From contig JAIQDT010006487.1 of NCBI GenBank assembly GCA_021521415.1, forward strand, positions 62,001 through 126,000: a DNA stretch of 64,000 nt, given 5' to 3'. Position 1 is the first letter of the stretch, and the number at the start of each line of letters is the position of its first letter. The DNA is from Bidens hawaiensis (lineage: Eukaryota > Streptophyta > Magnoliopsida > Asterales > Asteraceae). Made by a program: the position numbers and the translations under genes. Positions 21,542-32,985 of the stretch are shown here, one piece after another. Under the pieces are notes generated by a model. That model saw only the letters and a list, made by a program, of their open reading frames with translations, made no database searches and had not been told where the DNA came from.

Positions 21542-23496
21542 AACATTGACGTAGCAGATCATAACTTCGCCAATTACCATGAGCGAAGTTATGATATCTT
21601 TTATGGTTAACTTCGCAAGAGCCCAACCTCGCCTTAGTAAACAGATCAGAACACTGTGTAATATTTTCATGTGCAGGCGAAGTTAGTCATATGGCGAAGT
21701 TGAGTACAACTTCGCCTAAACCCTAACTTCGCCTCGTAATCGGCGTATCACGGTGACCCATTTGTGGTTTAGTTTTGCCGATTTGAGGATGACCACAAAA
21801 CGAATCATCGTGACACCGATTATCACTATATAGAATGAATTACGGGTCTCTTGGATCCTGCGCACCTTAATCACGGACAAGAAACAGATTTGAATGAGGG
21901 TTAATTCGTGGGTATAAGTTCGCCAAGGGTTATAAGTTCGTGGTTATAAGTTCGCCGAGGGTTAAAAGTTTTGAAATTATTTGACCAAGTTGACCACCGT
22001 TTCACCTTTATATAGTTTTGAAAATACAGGGGCGAAGTTATGGTTAACTTCGCCTAAGTCAAACAGCTGGTTAACTTCGCCTAAGTCAAACAGCTGGTTA
22101 ACTTCGCCTAAGTCAAACAGTTGGTTAACTTCTCTATATTTATACCTTCGCCAGATCCAACTTCGCTTAAAAAAAAACTTCGCCTTAAGTGAAATTAAAG
22201 AAAAAGGGATCAAAACTAGTAACCAAGTGTTTATTAAAACGTACCAAGGTATAAAACATAAAACAAAGTAAAGATAATTAATTAAACGGGATCAAATTTC
22301 AGTCATGACGAGAACTTGCATGTTTTATAAAGATCCGAACCGAATTCATACTGATTAAGTGGCTGTCACTCAGATTCATGTTCAGCGGTATTATGACATA
22401 AAGAAGCAGGTTGTAGGCAGGTATAAAACTTAGTATGGTTTTCATCGCTTCTGTGATACAGATTAGTTTCAATTGAGCTCAAAATTTAGATGGATATCAC
22501 ATGAGAGATTGTGATGCCTCGTATCTATTCTCAAGGTGTATTTGGCTTTCCCCAAGTCACCCCGAGTTGACTTCGACCCGTAGTGTCTGATTAAACAATG
22601 TGCACACATCTATCTTTAGAATCGTCTTCCCGTTCTTTCTTATGCTTGAAATATTCTTTCTTGCCCCTTTCTTGATATTTGAAACAACATAAGTTTCAGA
22701 AGGCTTAACAATATACACGTTTTTTTTTTTTTACAAATAAAGACATTAATACAACTTCAAATTGTAGACAACTGCAAGTCCCGATTCTGGATCACTGCAG
22801 GTACTTGACACTCTCTTCGTGGGAATCAGAACACTCACGGGCTCGTGTATGACTGGTTAATCACTTTTCTGCCTATAATTCGGAAAGATGTATATGGAGA
22901 CAAGCACAACTCAGAATGATTCTCCACATTACATCGAGGAGATTTAGTTTGTATCACTTCTACTTTTACGCACCATAGAAAGCTACCATAACATACAGTG
23001 ACTGTTCTAGAGTCTGTTAGGCTTAATAACTTCACCAGTTAAGCACACAGAATCAGTTTTTCTATCACTTTCCAAGGTTGGATCAATTTTCTTTTAAACA
23101 TCGTATTGAAACTTCTTACGAAGTTATAGACTTGAAAAATTATATCATCTCCCTAAAAAAAAATTTAAATTCTATCGCCCCGATCAAGTCAAAGTCTTCA
23201 GGTAAACGGCTATCCTGAAGATCCAATGGATCAGCTGGACCGACCACATACGAGTATGTGTCATTCTAACTCAGTATGAACGACTATGTTTCAGCGAAAG
23301 AATAAAAACCCATCATAAACCGCCCCGATCACTTTCAGTCATCTAGTTAATGGTTATCCTCATAATCTACAAGTAGAAGTAAGGACCAAACATATCCGAA
23401 GATATGTTCTTCAAACTTAAGCAACCGACATAATTTTAAGCGATAGTGATGGTTTTTTTTTTAAATAGAACGGAAAACAAGGTTACTCGGGATTGA
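21542..23496 (-). other. Spacer between pol and ORF4 in C1, rich in GCGAAGTT words
   Basis: About 2 kb without protein. The ORF4-proximal part (21560-22170) carries many GCGAAGTT/AACTTCGC words, including three consecutive copies of a 27-bp unit (GGTTAACTTCGCCTAAGTC...) at about 22043-22125. The pol-proximal part (22270-23460) is AT-rich, with a T12 run at about 22721, and is well conserved with the C2 spacer (60000-61130), so it is probably functional in the element's RNA. Confidence 0.7.
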
Positions 23497-24918
23497 TCAT
23501 CCCATTAAGCTCAACAAGATTTTGAAAACGGAATCGGTCAAACGCTTTAGTAAAAAGATCGGCAAAATTATCCAAGAATCAACCTTTTCAAGCACAATTA
23601 ATTTCTTCTCAACACAATCCCGTATAAAATGATGACGAATGTCAATATGTTTAGTTTTACTGTGTTTTACGGGATTGTTAGTTACTGAGATTGCAGCAGT
23701 GTTATCAATGCAAATAGGAGTTTGAGTGAAATTCAGACCATAATCGCGCAATTGTTGTTGTATCCATAGAACCTGGGAGCAGCAGTTTGATCCTGCCATG
23801 TACTCTGCTTCACAGGTGGAAATGGCTACTGAGGTCTGTTTCTTGCACTGCCACGACACCAATCTTCCTCCGAGAAATTGACATCCACCGGTTGTGGACT
23901 TCCTGTTCTGATTGCAACCTCCATAGTAAGAATCTGTGTAAGCTACCAAATCCAGTTCTCCCCCTTTCATGTACCATAGTCCCAACTTTGGCTTCCCTTT
24001 GAGATAACGCAAGATTCTCTTCACTCCCTTCATGTGAGATTCCTTCGGGCTTGCCTGAAAACGAGCACAAAGACAAACTGCAAACATTATGTCAGGTCTA
24101 GATGTGGTTAGGTACATTAAGGAACCTATGATTGCTCGATATTGAGTGGGATCAACATCTTCATCACTGTCAGAATCAACACCCAGTTTGTGGTTGACGC
24201 AAATTGGAGTGTCAAATGGGGTGCTATCGTCCATCTTGAAGCGTTTGAGCACATCATGGACATATTTCATTTAATGAATAAACATCCCATCTTTCTTCTG
24301 ATCTACCTGCAATCCCAAAAAGAAAGTTAATTCTCCCATGGCGCTCATTTCAAACCTCTTTTTCATGACTGCTTCAAATTCCTGACACATGGTGACTTTT
24401 GATGCAGCAAAAATGATGTCGTCCACATAGACTTGAACGAGAAGAAACTCTCCCCCTTTTCTCCTGACAAACAACGTACTATCAATCTTTCTTCTTTCAA
24501 ACCCATTTTCTAGCAAGTAGTCTGACAATGTTGCGTACCAGGCACGAGGTGCCTGATGTAACCCATATAAAGCTTTACTCAGTTTGTACACATGATCAGG
24601 AAAATCTGGGTCAGGGAAACCCGGAGGTTGTTCAACATACACCACCTCATCGACTTTACCATTAAAAAAGACACTTTTCACATCTAACTGGAATACTTTC
24701 ATCTATTTGTGTGCAGCAAATGCCAGAAATAGTCGAATTGCCTCCAATCTTGCCACATGAGCAACCTCTTCGTTGTAATCGATTCCTTCTTGCTGATTAA
24801 ACCCTTTTACTACCAATCTTGCCTTGTTCCGTATGATTATCCCTTTATCATCTCTCTTGCATTTAAAAACCCACTTTGTACCGATAGCGTTTACGTTATG
24901 TGGTTTTTCAACTAATTT
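23497..24918 (-). pseudogene. Ty1/copia reverse transcriptase and RNase H (C1)
   Basis: Minus strand, in the single gag-pol frame. RT: WVFKCKRDDKGII and RNKARLVVKGFNQQ (about 24790-24880), [39 protein letters not shown], catalytic [10 protein letters not shown] (about 24404-24433), GELTFFLGLQVDQKKDGMFI. RNase H: SLMYLTTSRPDIMFAVCLCA, VAYTDSYYGGCNQNRKSTTG, CEAEYMAGSNCCSQVLW, KHIDIRHHFIRD. In-frame stops: TAG 24703-24705 and TAA 24271-24273; a frame slip near 23570 destroys the last residues, which C2 keeps as LVELNGMINPE. Otherwise strongly conserved. Confidence 0.93.
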
Positions 24919-26790
24919 TCATACTTCTATCTTCTCAAACTGTGCTAATTCTTCTTGCATGGCTTCGACCCACGAGCTATTCTTTAGAGCCATTTGATAA
25001 TTGTTTGGTTCAATCTGGCTGATGAAGCAGGTGTATAAGCATTCATTTATGATACCCGTGTCTTTAATACTTGCGTAAACACATGTGTGTTCATCCAAAA
25101 TTCTTCTTGTTCGAACACCATCAGACAGATTACCTATCACGTTCTCCAAAGGGTGATTTTTGTGAATTTCAGTAGTCTGAACCGGACCAAGTTCCAGATT
25201 GTTTTCTAAATTTGAAAGGAGTTCATCAGTGTGTGATTGATGTTGAGTGTGAAATGGATTGTAGAATTCTTCTTCAGTAGAGACAGCAGGAGTATCAACA
25301 GCACTTAACAAGGTTGGTTGACTTTTATCGTATTGCGGACGTTGCACAATATTTTCCTCCTCGTCATACAGAATCTGTGAAGCAATTTTCTCATCAACTT
25401 CTGCAAAATCCAAGTAAGGCACATTAAAAGATTTGAATAGTTTATCATAGTCGAAAGCTTCATCAGGTCCCATGCTAGGCCTTGGTGATTTGTAACTCGT
25501 AATGTCAGTGTTACAGACCACCTCAACCTTGCTGTTCGATAAATTAAAGACTCTTCTGTTGGGAGTCCCAACAACATATCCGACTAAGATACCTTCGTCG
25601 GCTTTCTCACCAAATTTAGAGTTAGTCTTTAATATCGAACATGGGAACCCGAAAGGTTCGAGACCATTCAAGTTTGGCTTTCTACCATGCATAAGTTCAT
25701 AGCAAATTTTATTTAATCTTTTAACAGTTAAAACACGATTAAGGATATAACAGGCTGTGGCAACAGCCTCAGCCCAGAACACCACGGGAAGTTTAGCATC
25801 TGCCAGCATGGTTCTGGCTCCTTCGATTAGCGTTCTATTCTTCCTCTCAGCTACTCCATTTTGTTGCGGAGTATACGGGGCGCTGTACTGATGTTCTATC
25901 CGTTTCTGTAAGCAGAACATCTCTATCTGATAGTTCTTGAACTCTGTACCATTATCACTCCTGATGTACTTAACCTTTCTCCCCCCAGTATTTTCAACCT
26001 AGGTAATCAAGTTAATCACCAACTGAATTGTCTCATCTTTTGCCTTCAGAAAGTATACCCAAGAGTATCGAGAGTAATCATCGGTTACAACCAAGCAGTA
26101 TGACGTTCCACCTAGACTCTTTACATTCACAGGACCAAAGAGATCCATGTGCAGTAGGTCTAGGGTGCTGACAATTGAGTTAACCTTCTTGGAGTGATGA
26201 GGCTTTTTGTGTTTCTTTCCTTTTTTACACGACAAGCATTGATCTTCAGAGTTAAAATTCTTCAAGGGAACTCCAAGTACCATCTCATTCTTGACAATGT
26301 AATTCATTTTGCGAATATGTATATGTCCCATTCTTCGATGCCATAACTCTGACTCAAACTCAGTTGCCTTTGACAGAAGACATGACTCTTCTGTTGTCAT
26401 CTCAGTTGACCTCATATCCATTACATACGTGTTCTTTTCTCTTGGAGCTCTCATCACAATCTAGGCCTCTGGTATCTTGAACCCAGGATAAAGAACGATT
26501 GCCTCATTTTTAGTAAAATGCACCGTGTATTCTTTGTCACAAATCTGAGATACACTCAACAAGTTATGCTTCAACTCTTCCACAAAATTCACCTTCTCTA
26601 ACTTCATTCTTCCATTCGTCACAGTTCCAATACCACTGATTCTTCCTCCACTCTCTCCAGCAAAACTAACCCTTCCTCCTTGAACAGATTTCCAGTCACG
26701 TAACAATTTCTTGTTACCAGTCATGTGCCGGGAACAGCCACTGTCAACAACCCACATATTGTTTACAGCCCTGTTTGACTGTTCCTGCAT
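24919..26790 (-). pseudogene. Ty1/copia protease and integrase (C1)
   Basis: Minus strand, same frame as gag. Protease WVVDSGCSRHMTGNKKLL (about 26695-26750), pre-integrase EELKHNLLSVSQICDKEYTV, LWHRRMGHIHIRKMNYIV (about 26290-26345) and CLSCKKGKKHKK. Integrase core: HMDLFGPVNVKSLGG, DDYSRYSWVYFLKAKDE, SDNGTEFKN, YSAPYTPQQNGVAERKNRTL (Glu), AEAVATACYILNRVLTVKRL. The C-terminal part reaches WVEAMQEELAQFEKIEV. In-frame stops: TAG 26461-26463, TAG 25999-26001, TGA 24919-24921 (C2 has Trp there). No frameshift across the whole region. Confidence 0.93.
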
Positions 26791-26805
26791 AATTAAAGAA
26801 ATAGA

Positions 26806-29409
26806 TTAAAATCTGGGGACCCAAGACCTTCTGGTCTTGGGTTGAGTAAACCTGTTATCCGTCATCCAATACCTTTGTTGCCCAAAGTCAGTTTGAGAAT
26901 AGTCTCTATGACTTCTGAACGGAAAACTTCTAGAAGACTGGCTATGAGGCCATCCAAACCTTCGTGAATTAGCAGAATTATAACAGTTGGTCTGGTAATT
27001 TACTGGGAAAAAACGAGACTGATTTCTTTGAAATCTTAAATTAGTCCAATGATTGAAATTTTGTGTGTTCACGTTCTTACCTGCATCATACTTAGTATTC
27101 GTTTTATTCTCAGTTTTAGGAGGCCTCGTGTTTCTAGATTTTCTCTATTTCAGAGGACACTCAGCAACCACATGTCCTACTCTGTTGCATCTAAAACAAC
27201 TTCTGTTTTGAACTTTCGTCTCAACAATTGTTGCAGATGTCGAGGTTGCGTTACTACCCGTTTGTCTAATGTATGGTTGGACGAATGGATTTAGGGAAGA
27301 TTTCTTTTCATCGGGCTTATATTCCTCCCCACGTTTTAGTAACACAACCTCTTCTTTTATCTCCCCCAATTCGGATGACTTGTCCGAATTTGATGAGACA
27401 GAGCTTGGGACAGAAATCTCAACATTAGAACTTGACTTACTCGTTTTGCTCTTATTAACTTCAGTTTCTTTAGTAGAAACTTTGATTGGAACTGTCTGAC
27501 TAATCTCAACATTCGCAGATTGCTGATCACTAGAATCATAAGTATAGTTATTGTTGTATGGTGGTGGAACTTCAGAGAATCCAATTCCCCCTTTGTTAAT
27601 CGGGGAACGTTGAACACTGACTATGTGATCTAACATATTAGAAGAATTTCTAAATTGTTCAATTTTTCTATTCAGTTCCACCACTTTTACCTGGTAATCA
27701 GCTATCTGTTTATCTCTTTCAGCAATTAGTTTGGTCTTTTCTTCTAAAACTTCATAACCGAGATCAATTACTTGTATTTTTTCAGCTAGAGTGGCTTTAA
27801 GACTTCTGATATCCTTTTCACTAGCTTTTATTTTCACCGAGTAACTGTTTTATCTAGTTTTAGTATAGTGATGATCTTCTTTTAAGGTTTTAAATTGTGT
27901 GTCCAAACTAACAAACTGATCAGTTAATGTTTTCAATTGTTCAGACAGGTTTTCACATTGTTCACAGTGAAGTTCAGAACTTACCTCAAAGAGCTGATCA
28001 TTCCCTTCTGCCATATATTCTTGATTTTCTCCCGTCTCCGTCTCACTTCTTCCTCCAGTTTCAATGTTTACCAGATTTGCCTGTTCGAACATCTCCTCAA
28101 GTTTTATATTCCAGTTGTATCGACCGTTCTGTTGAGATACCATAGCCTTATTTTCACTACCACCCCCATTCTGTTGTGCAGGCATGGTCTGACTTCGTTC
28201 GACTCTCTCATTTGTACATTCCTTAGCAAAGTGACCATTTTGTTGACAGTTGTAACATCGAACCTTTGATTTATCAAACCCTGATCTTTCTCCAACGAAC
28301 TTTCTACCTGTTTTCTTCATGAATCTCTTTACCCTTCTTACTATCATAGCCATCTGCCACTGCAGGTCCATCTCTTCCAAATCATCAGCATCAATCTGAT
28401 CATAGTCTTCATCCAAAGTTGCAGGGTCGACTATTTTACCTTTGATGTAGTTCTCATAAGATGCAATGAAGGATGCATAGAGAGCAAACTGCTGTTCAGT
28501 TGATCTAACACTCATGGGCATCTGTGAGTAGTTATAGCTTGGAACATTTGATGAGAAATTTCCAGCTGTGGCTTGAGGTTTTGAAGGATTACTACCTCCA
28601 GCTACGAAACATACGTCACCATCCATATTGAGAATCACATGACCATCTTGAGTTGAGTTTGATTCTCCCTTTGAGTAGTAGGCAGAGGAATCTGATTTTG
28701 AACTTGAGCTTGGAGTGACTTTTGCACCATACATTCCCGGATCCTGAACCTGATCAGTTGGTGTCTCCTTACGAACCATGTTAAGTTCAAAATTTCGTAA
28801 CTTATTGACCACTGTTTCCAAATCAATCTTGGCAAAGTCTTTATCTTCTCTCATCAGAACAGTGTACATTTCCCATTTCGGTGGGAGAGCATCAAGAAGT
28901 TTCTCTACTACCTCATCTTCCTTGTATTCAATGGAGTAATTATTTAGTTTGGTCATCAAATGATAATATCTTGTGATAATATCATCAAGTGATTCGTTTT
29001 TCAGATACTTGAATACGGAGAATTGAGTCTTTAGCAGCTTTGTCTTGGATGTACGTATCCCAACATTACCTTCATATCTATTTTCTAGCGCTTCCCATAG
29101 TTCTCTAGCAGTTTTGTATTTTTTGAAAGTATGGAGAATCTCTTGTGGAAGTGCCATTGTTATGGCTGCATGCGCTTTACTCTCTGCCTCATACATTTTT
29201 TTTTCATCCTCTTCCATCTTACTGTACTTTTTAATCTGTTCACGACCTTCAAACAAGGACGTTGGTGGAATGTAACCGTCTTGAATGCAAACCCACATCT
29301 TAGCATCTTGATACTTCACATACTGTTCAAACCGATCTTTCCATGCAACGAAATCGGTACCCTTAAGCAGTTTTGGAGCTTTAGTTGCTGAACCGGCTTC
29401 AACCTCCAT
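26806..29409 (-). pseudogene. gag of C1: capsid, two zinc knuckles, coiled-coil region
   Basis: ATG 29407-29409 ([20 protein letters not shown]). Capsid fold with [49 protein letters not shown] and [12 protein letters not shown]; knuckle [14 protein letters not shown] (about 28223-28264); acidic linker with [14 protein letters not shown]. After TAA 27850-27852 the same frame continues with a Lys/Glu coiled-coil-like stretch (SLKATLAEKIQVIDLGYEVL) and a second knuckle CFRCNRVGHVVAECPLK (about 27148-27197), TAG 27145-27147, then a basic RSFPFRSHRDYSQTDF part to TAA 26806-26808. A gag with two separated knuckles is large for copia but usual in SIRE. Confidence 0.92.
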
Positions 29410-29839
29410 CTTTACCAGTTCTGTGATGTTTATTGAAGTAATAGTTGAAAGAAACAAGACTCAAAATTACAAAAAATATACTTCTGTGAACAGTGAGCAG
29501 ATAGCGAAGTTGTTACAACTTCGCTTGAAGCTTAACTTCGCTGAACACTCAACCTCGCTGCTTCCTAACTTCGCCTCTTATTAACTTCGCTTAAACCTTA
29601 TAAGTTCGCTTAAACCCTACGTAAGTTGACGGCAACTTCGCTTGATGAACACGAGGTTTTGCAGGTTTTAATTGGGTGTATTGCGAGGTATGCGAAGGAG
29701 TTTTGGGGTATATTTGATGGTGGAAGATGGGCAAGACACAAAAACTAGGTATTTCAACGTAAACTCGTCCCGTGAATAGTCGAACGGAACGATCTTAACA
29801 CCCGTGTGATAATCCCGAACCACACAATCACGAGCAAAT
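29410..29839 (-). other. 5' leader of C1 with clustered AACTTCGC words
   Basis: Between PBS and gag ATG. At about 29500-29660 AACTTCGC, AAGTTCGC or GCGAAGTT variants occur about nine times, the same word that clusters in the LTR and in front of ORF4. No ORF. The upstream part has no recognised motif. Confidence 0.7.
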
Positions 29840-29851
29840 GCTCTGATACCA
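29840..29851 (-). promoter_or_regulatory. Primer binding site of C1 (initiator-Met tRNA)
   Basis: Plus strand GCTCTGATACCA equals minus-strand TGGTATCAGAGC, two bases from the LTR end ...CCAACA. Exact 12-base match to the canonical plant primer site. Confidence 0.95.
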
Positions 29852-29853
29852 AT

Positions 29854-30276
29854 TGTTGGTTCCCAGCCGGATCACGCAGGAATATCTCGTAGTACAAGGG
29901 TGCGGAATCCCCAAGTAATACGATACGAGTGTAAGATTATTTATGCGTTGAATCGGTAAAGTATAACACACGGAACAATACTAATAAACTTGATTATATT
30001 GCAAAGCTTCACCACGTGATATCAAGAATCACTATCACACGTTCTGTCGTCCAAAACCAACTTGCTACAAACAAACCTAAGCCGAAGTATATATAGATTT
30101 TGACAACTTCGCCTAACATACTAGGCGAAGTTGTCTAACTTCGCTATTCCCCAAGTTCGCTTAATACAACCAGCGAACTTATACATATCACTATTCAAAA
30201 CCAAACAAACAATCTAAAACGATTACAGACACATACAAAACACAAGATACTGAACTACTGACATCATGCACCAACA
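29854..30276 (-). repeat. 5' LTR of C1 (423 bp)
   Basis: Minus strand TGTTGGTGCATGATGTC ... CTGGGAACCAACA, ends TGTTGG/CCAACA. It includes a TATATATAG motif near 30090 and the AACTTCGC/GCGAAGTT cluster at about 30105-30180. Longer than the 3' copy by two segments. Flanked by TSD GTTAT at 30277-30281. Confidence 0.95.
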
Positions 30277-30281
30277 GTTAT

Positions 30282-31950
30282 ATGTTGGTGATGATCATAC
30301 TGGGCCCCACACTGGGTTCAACGATATGATCCTTTGGGGCCTCTCCTTTTTGCTTTGGTACGCTTTCACTTGTTCACCGCATCAGGGATGGTTGCAGCTA
30401 CTCTTTCATGATTGGTACGTGATGGCACAATTATCGGGGACACTAAGAAGGTGGCTAAAGCTCTAGATATTATCACGGCCAAGGGTCCCCATTTAGGCCT
30501 TGAATTAAAAGATAAGAAAATAGAATTATTTTGGCTATCATGCATTAGGTTTAAGGTACAAGATGGTTTGTTCCCTAGCGGGATTGGAAGGCCGATGTTC
30601 GGTGTGAAACTCCTTGGGGGGGTGTTGTAAGCCAGGATGCGGGTTTTATCATTGGTTTAAGTGTGTAAAGGGTGTCCCATGCTGTGAAACTAATGAGTTG
30701 TGTTCCATGTCTGTGTGACCCTCAATGCGAGCTCCTTTTGCTCCGCTCGTGCATGGGAGTCGAAAAGTTGTTGTTCGGCCACAGAACGTGCCAGCCAATG
30801 TATGTAGGGGAAGTTGTATCTTTTTTTTTGACAAGGGCCTTTCGGGGAAGTTTGATTATATTGTGGTTTTTTTAAAGGGGAGGAGGGGGGGGGGGGTTGG
30901 GATCTTCAATGGAGGTTGGCATCACTTCCGAACGATTTGGGGTTTGGGTTTATATTCTGCCGAGGATGTATGTGCACTTGCTTTTGTTGTTTTGGGAACA
31001 CAATCATGGAGTTTGCAGGACCAAATTCTTAATGAGTTTGGCATTAATGGATTTGACTCTGATTATGGGTGCGCCGTGGATCGTTTGCACATGTCCCTTC
31101 TCGAAATTGATGTTCGCGGTTTCTATAATAAGGATACTCCCCTAAAGCCCAACATGTTTTGGCGATCGCCCTATTTAGTGCAATCATATGCAGTTTTGGA
31201 TCACAATTTAATCTTTCCCTTTGCCAAAAAGAGGTGTTTGAATATCTTCGCGCTCCTTGGGCTCAGTATCTTTAACCTTCATCCCTATTGAAGGTTGGGC
31301 TAACATATGTTAGCTTTGAAGTACCGAGCAACTCCTAAATACCGATGTTTCCGGTTGATGAGCATTGTCAGTTTGCCGCATGGTTTGTTTAGGTTCTTTT
31401 GGCCAGCACGCACTCCATTGCAAAGAGTCCCCTGGATTTAAATTCAGATATGCTTTGGTTAAGGATGTGCTATGTGATGCCCTTAAACGAGAAATGCAAA
31501 AAAAGAGCCTCGTGTGAACTTTGTGACAGTTTCGCATAAAAGGAGGTCAACTCTACGACCAGCTAATATTCTTGTGTTTGAGTGGGCAGGGTAAACACGC
31601 TTGTGTGGACCTTATAGGAGTGTCATATCTTGTTGGGCTAAAAGGCAATGGGTTTGATGGGATCAGGCTGCGTTGAAGGTGGAATCAGGCAAAGTTGCGA
31701 CACGAGAAAGTCTGTTTAGAGAATCAACACATGTTTCTCCTATTTGCTTTTGATGCATTCAGTTTCCTGGCCCCGAAGGCTGTGACTTTTTTTACCAGGG
31801 TTTAGCGGGCCGTGAATAGTAATTTTTCGACTCCTAAAACCCAAAGTTTCGTTTTAGGAGGATTTGATTTGCAATTCAATAGGGGGTTGCGACACAACTT
31901 GTTACACGTTTACATATCATTTTATTGTAACTGTTTTTATTTTAGCAATG
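30282..31950 (+). pseudogene. Reverse-transcriptase-like gene, palm to C-terminal endonuclease-like half
   Basis: Continues the gene interrupted at 18168, starting YVGDDHTGP. The palm motif, expected as Y-x-D-D, reads LVRDGTIIGDTKKVAKAL (about 30412), so the first catalytic Asp is missing. Then HLGLELKDKKIELFW, FPSGIGRPMFGVKLLGG (about 30570-30625), CDPQCELLLLRSCMGV (30718), WGLGLYSAEDV (30938), WSLQDQILNEFGI (31005). After 31310: HCKESPGFK-like zinc region, RRSTLRPANILVFEW (about 31543) and ACVDLIGVS (about 31597), resembling the RPD...D pattern of restriction-like endonucleases, then MNSNFSTPKTQ (31812). Many stops and frameshifts. Dead copy of a multi-copy plant RT gene. Confidence 0.75.
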
Positions 31951-32486
31951 AAAACAATAAGAAAAAAAATAGCTATGAGTACGTTATTAAGAGTATTAGT
32001 GTTGTGAGATAAAGAAATTACAACATACCGCTATGAGAGAACAATTAGCATATTACTGTCAACCACAACTCTTTCCAAACCAGTGTGAAGTGTCGAATCA
32101 TCAATCATATTAACATCGGATGTCATGGAGTCTTGTCTTCAGAATTAAGGTTCCACACCAAGCCAAATGACATTCATTAGAAAACAAAACCCAAAAAAAA
32201 GGAAAAAAAGTGTAATCTATGGGTCTTGACTGTGTTTGGTCACTGAATATATCCAATATTAATATGTGAAACAAAGTCAGGCACAACAATCATGTAATTG
32301 GGGGGTTCAATTATTGAGCAACAACTTGTAACAAAAATACAACACGAGGGGAATATTGAGCTACCCATGACCCACTTTGACAATTTGCATAAAATGTAAT
32401 ATTTGTTAAACACAGGAGAAGCAATCAGTTGCTTTTAAATATAATCTGTATATTTCATAACTACTCAGCAATCTGAAGATGTAGAC

Positions 32487-32487
<1 letters not shown>

Positions 32488-32517
<30 letters not shown>

Positions 32518-32535
32518 TATTATTATTATTATTAG
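32488..32535. repeat. (TAA)n then (TTA)n microsatellite
   Basis: About ten TAA/AAT units turn directly into about five ATT units, so the tract is partly self-complementary. Confidence 0.95.
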
Positions 32536-32589
32536 GGAGTTTGTTTCAAAAAGTTATGATTGGGTCACTTTACGGTACCTTATTGGTTC

Positions 32590-32985
32590 GCTTTTATTTG
32601 TTTTAGTTTTGGTCCGTAATAAATGTAACGAAAATCGATCGAATGTCAATTTTGTTTTTGGTTTTGTTTTAGTTCCGTTACTATAATGAATGTGACGAAA
32701 CCGATTAAATTCGAGTAGACTTTGTGTGTTGTGTTTTAGGTCCAATACTACAAAAAACGTAAACAAAAACCGACTGAATGCCGATTTTTTTTTGTCTTTT
32801 AGTTCCGGTACTGTAACGAACATGAAAGAAACCAACCGAATTTTCGTAGACTCGCTGCCTCAACGCCCGGGATTGACAACGGTCGGGTTTTACTAAAGCC
32901 CGAGTTTTACCGGTCGACACCACCTCACTGGTCCACCTCAAATTATATTATTTTTTTATTTTGGTTTTAGTTCCGGTACAATGAC
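32590..32985. repeat. Degenerate tandem repeat, period about 66 bp
   Basis: The word TTTTAGTTCCGGTAC (variants TTTTGGTCCG, TTAGTTCCGTTAC, TTAGGTCCAATAC) recurs near 32605, 32668, 32735, 32798 and 32967. Each is followed by AACGAA...ACCGANNGAAT about 30 bp later. The first four are spaced 63-67 bp; the last is separated by a CCCGG-rich insert at 32860-32935. Confidence 0.7.

Larger units (their letters stand above)
18169..30276 (-). mobile_element. Complete SIRE/Maximus-type Ty1/copia element C1 (12,108 bp)
   Basis: Minus strand. Matching target duplications GTTAT at 18164-18168 and 30277-30281. 5' LTR 29854-30276, Met-tRNA PBS 29840-29851, leader, gag-pol as a single frame (29409 down to about 23500), a 2-kb spacer, an extra ORF4 in the env position (21514-18601), PPT, 3' LTR 18169-18520. 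Size, copia order and the extra ORF point to the SIRE/Maximus lineage. The LTRs differ mainly by two deletions in the 3' copy. A second element of the same family is C2 at the right edge. Confidence 0.95.

Noticed and set aside
21977..22213. Repeat protein with FDLGEVNQL units
   Set aside because: It is the 27-bp non-coding repeat read in frame; no counterpart in C2 keeps the frame.
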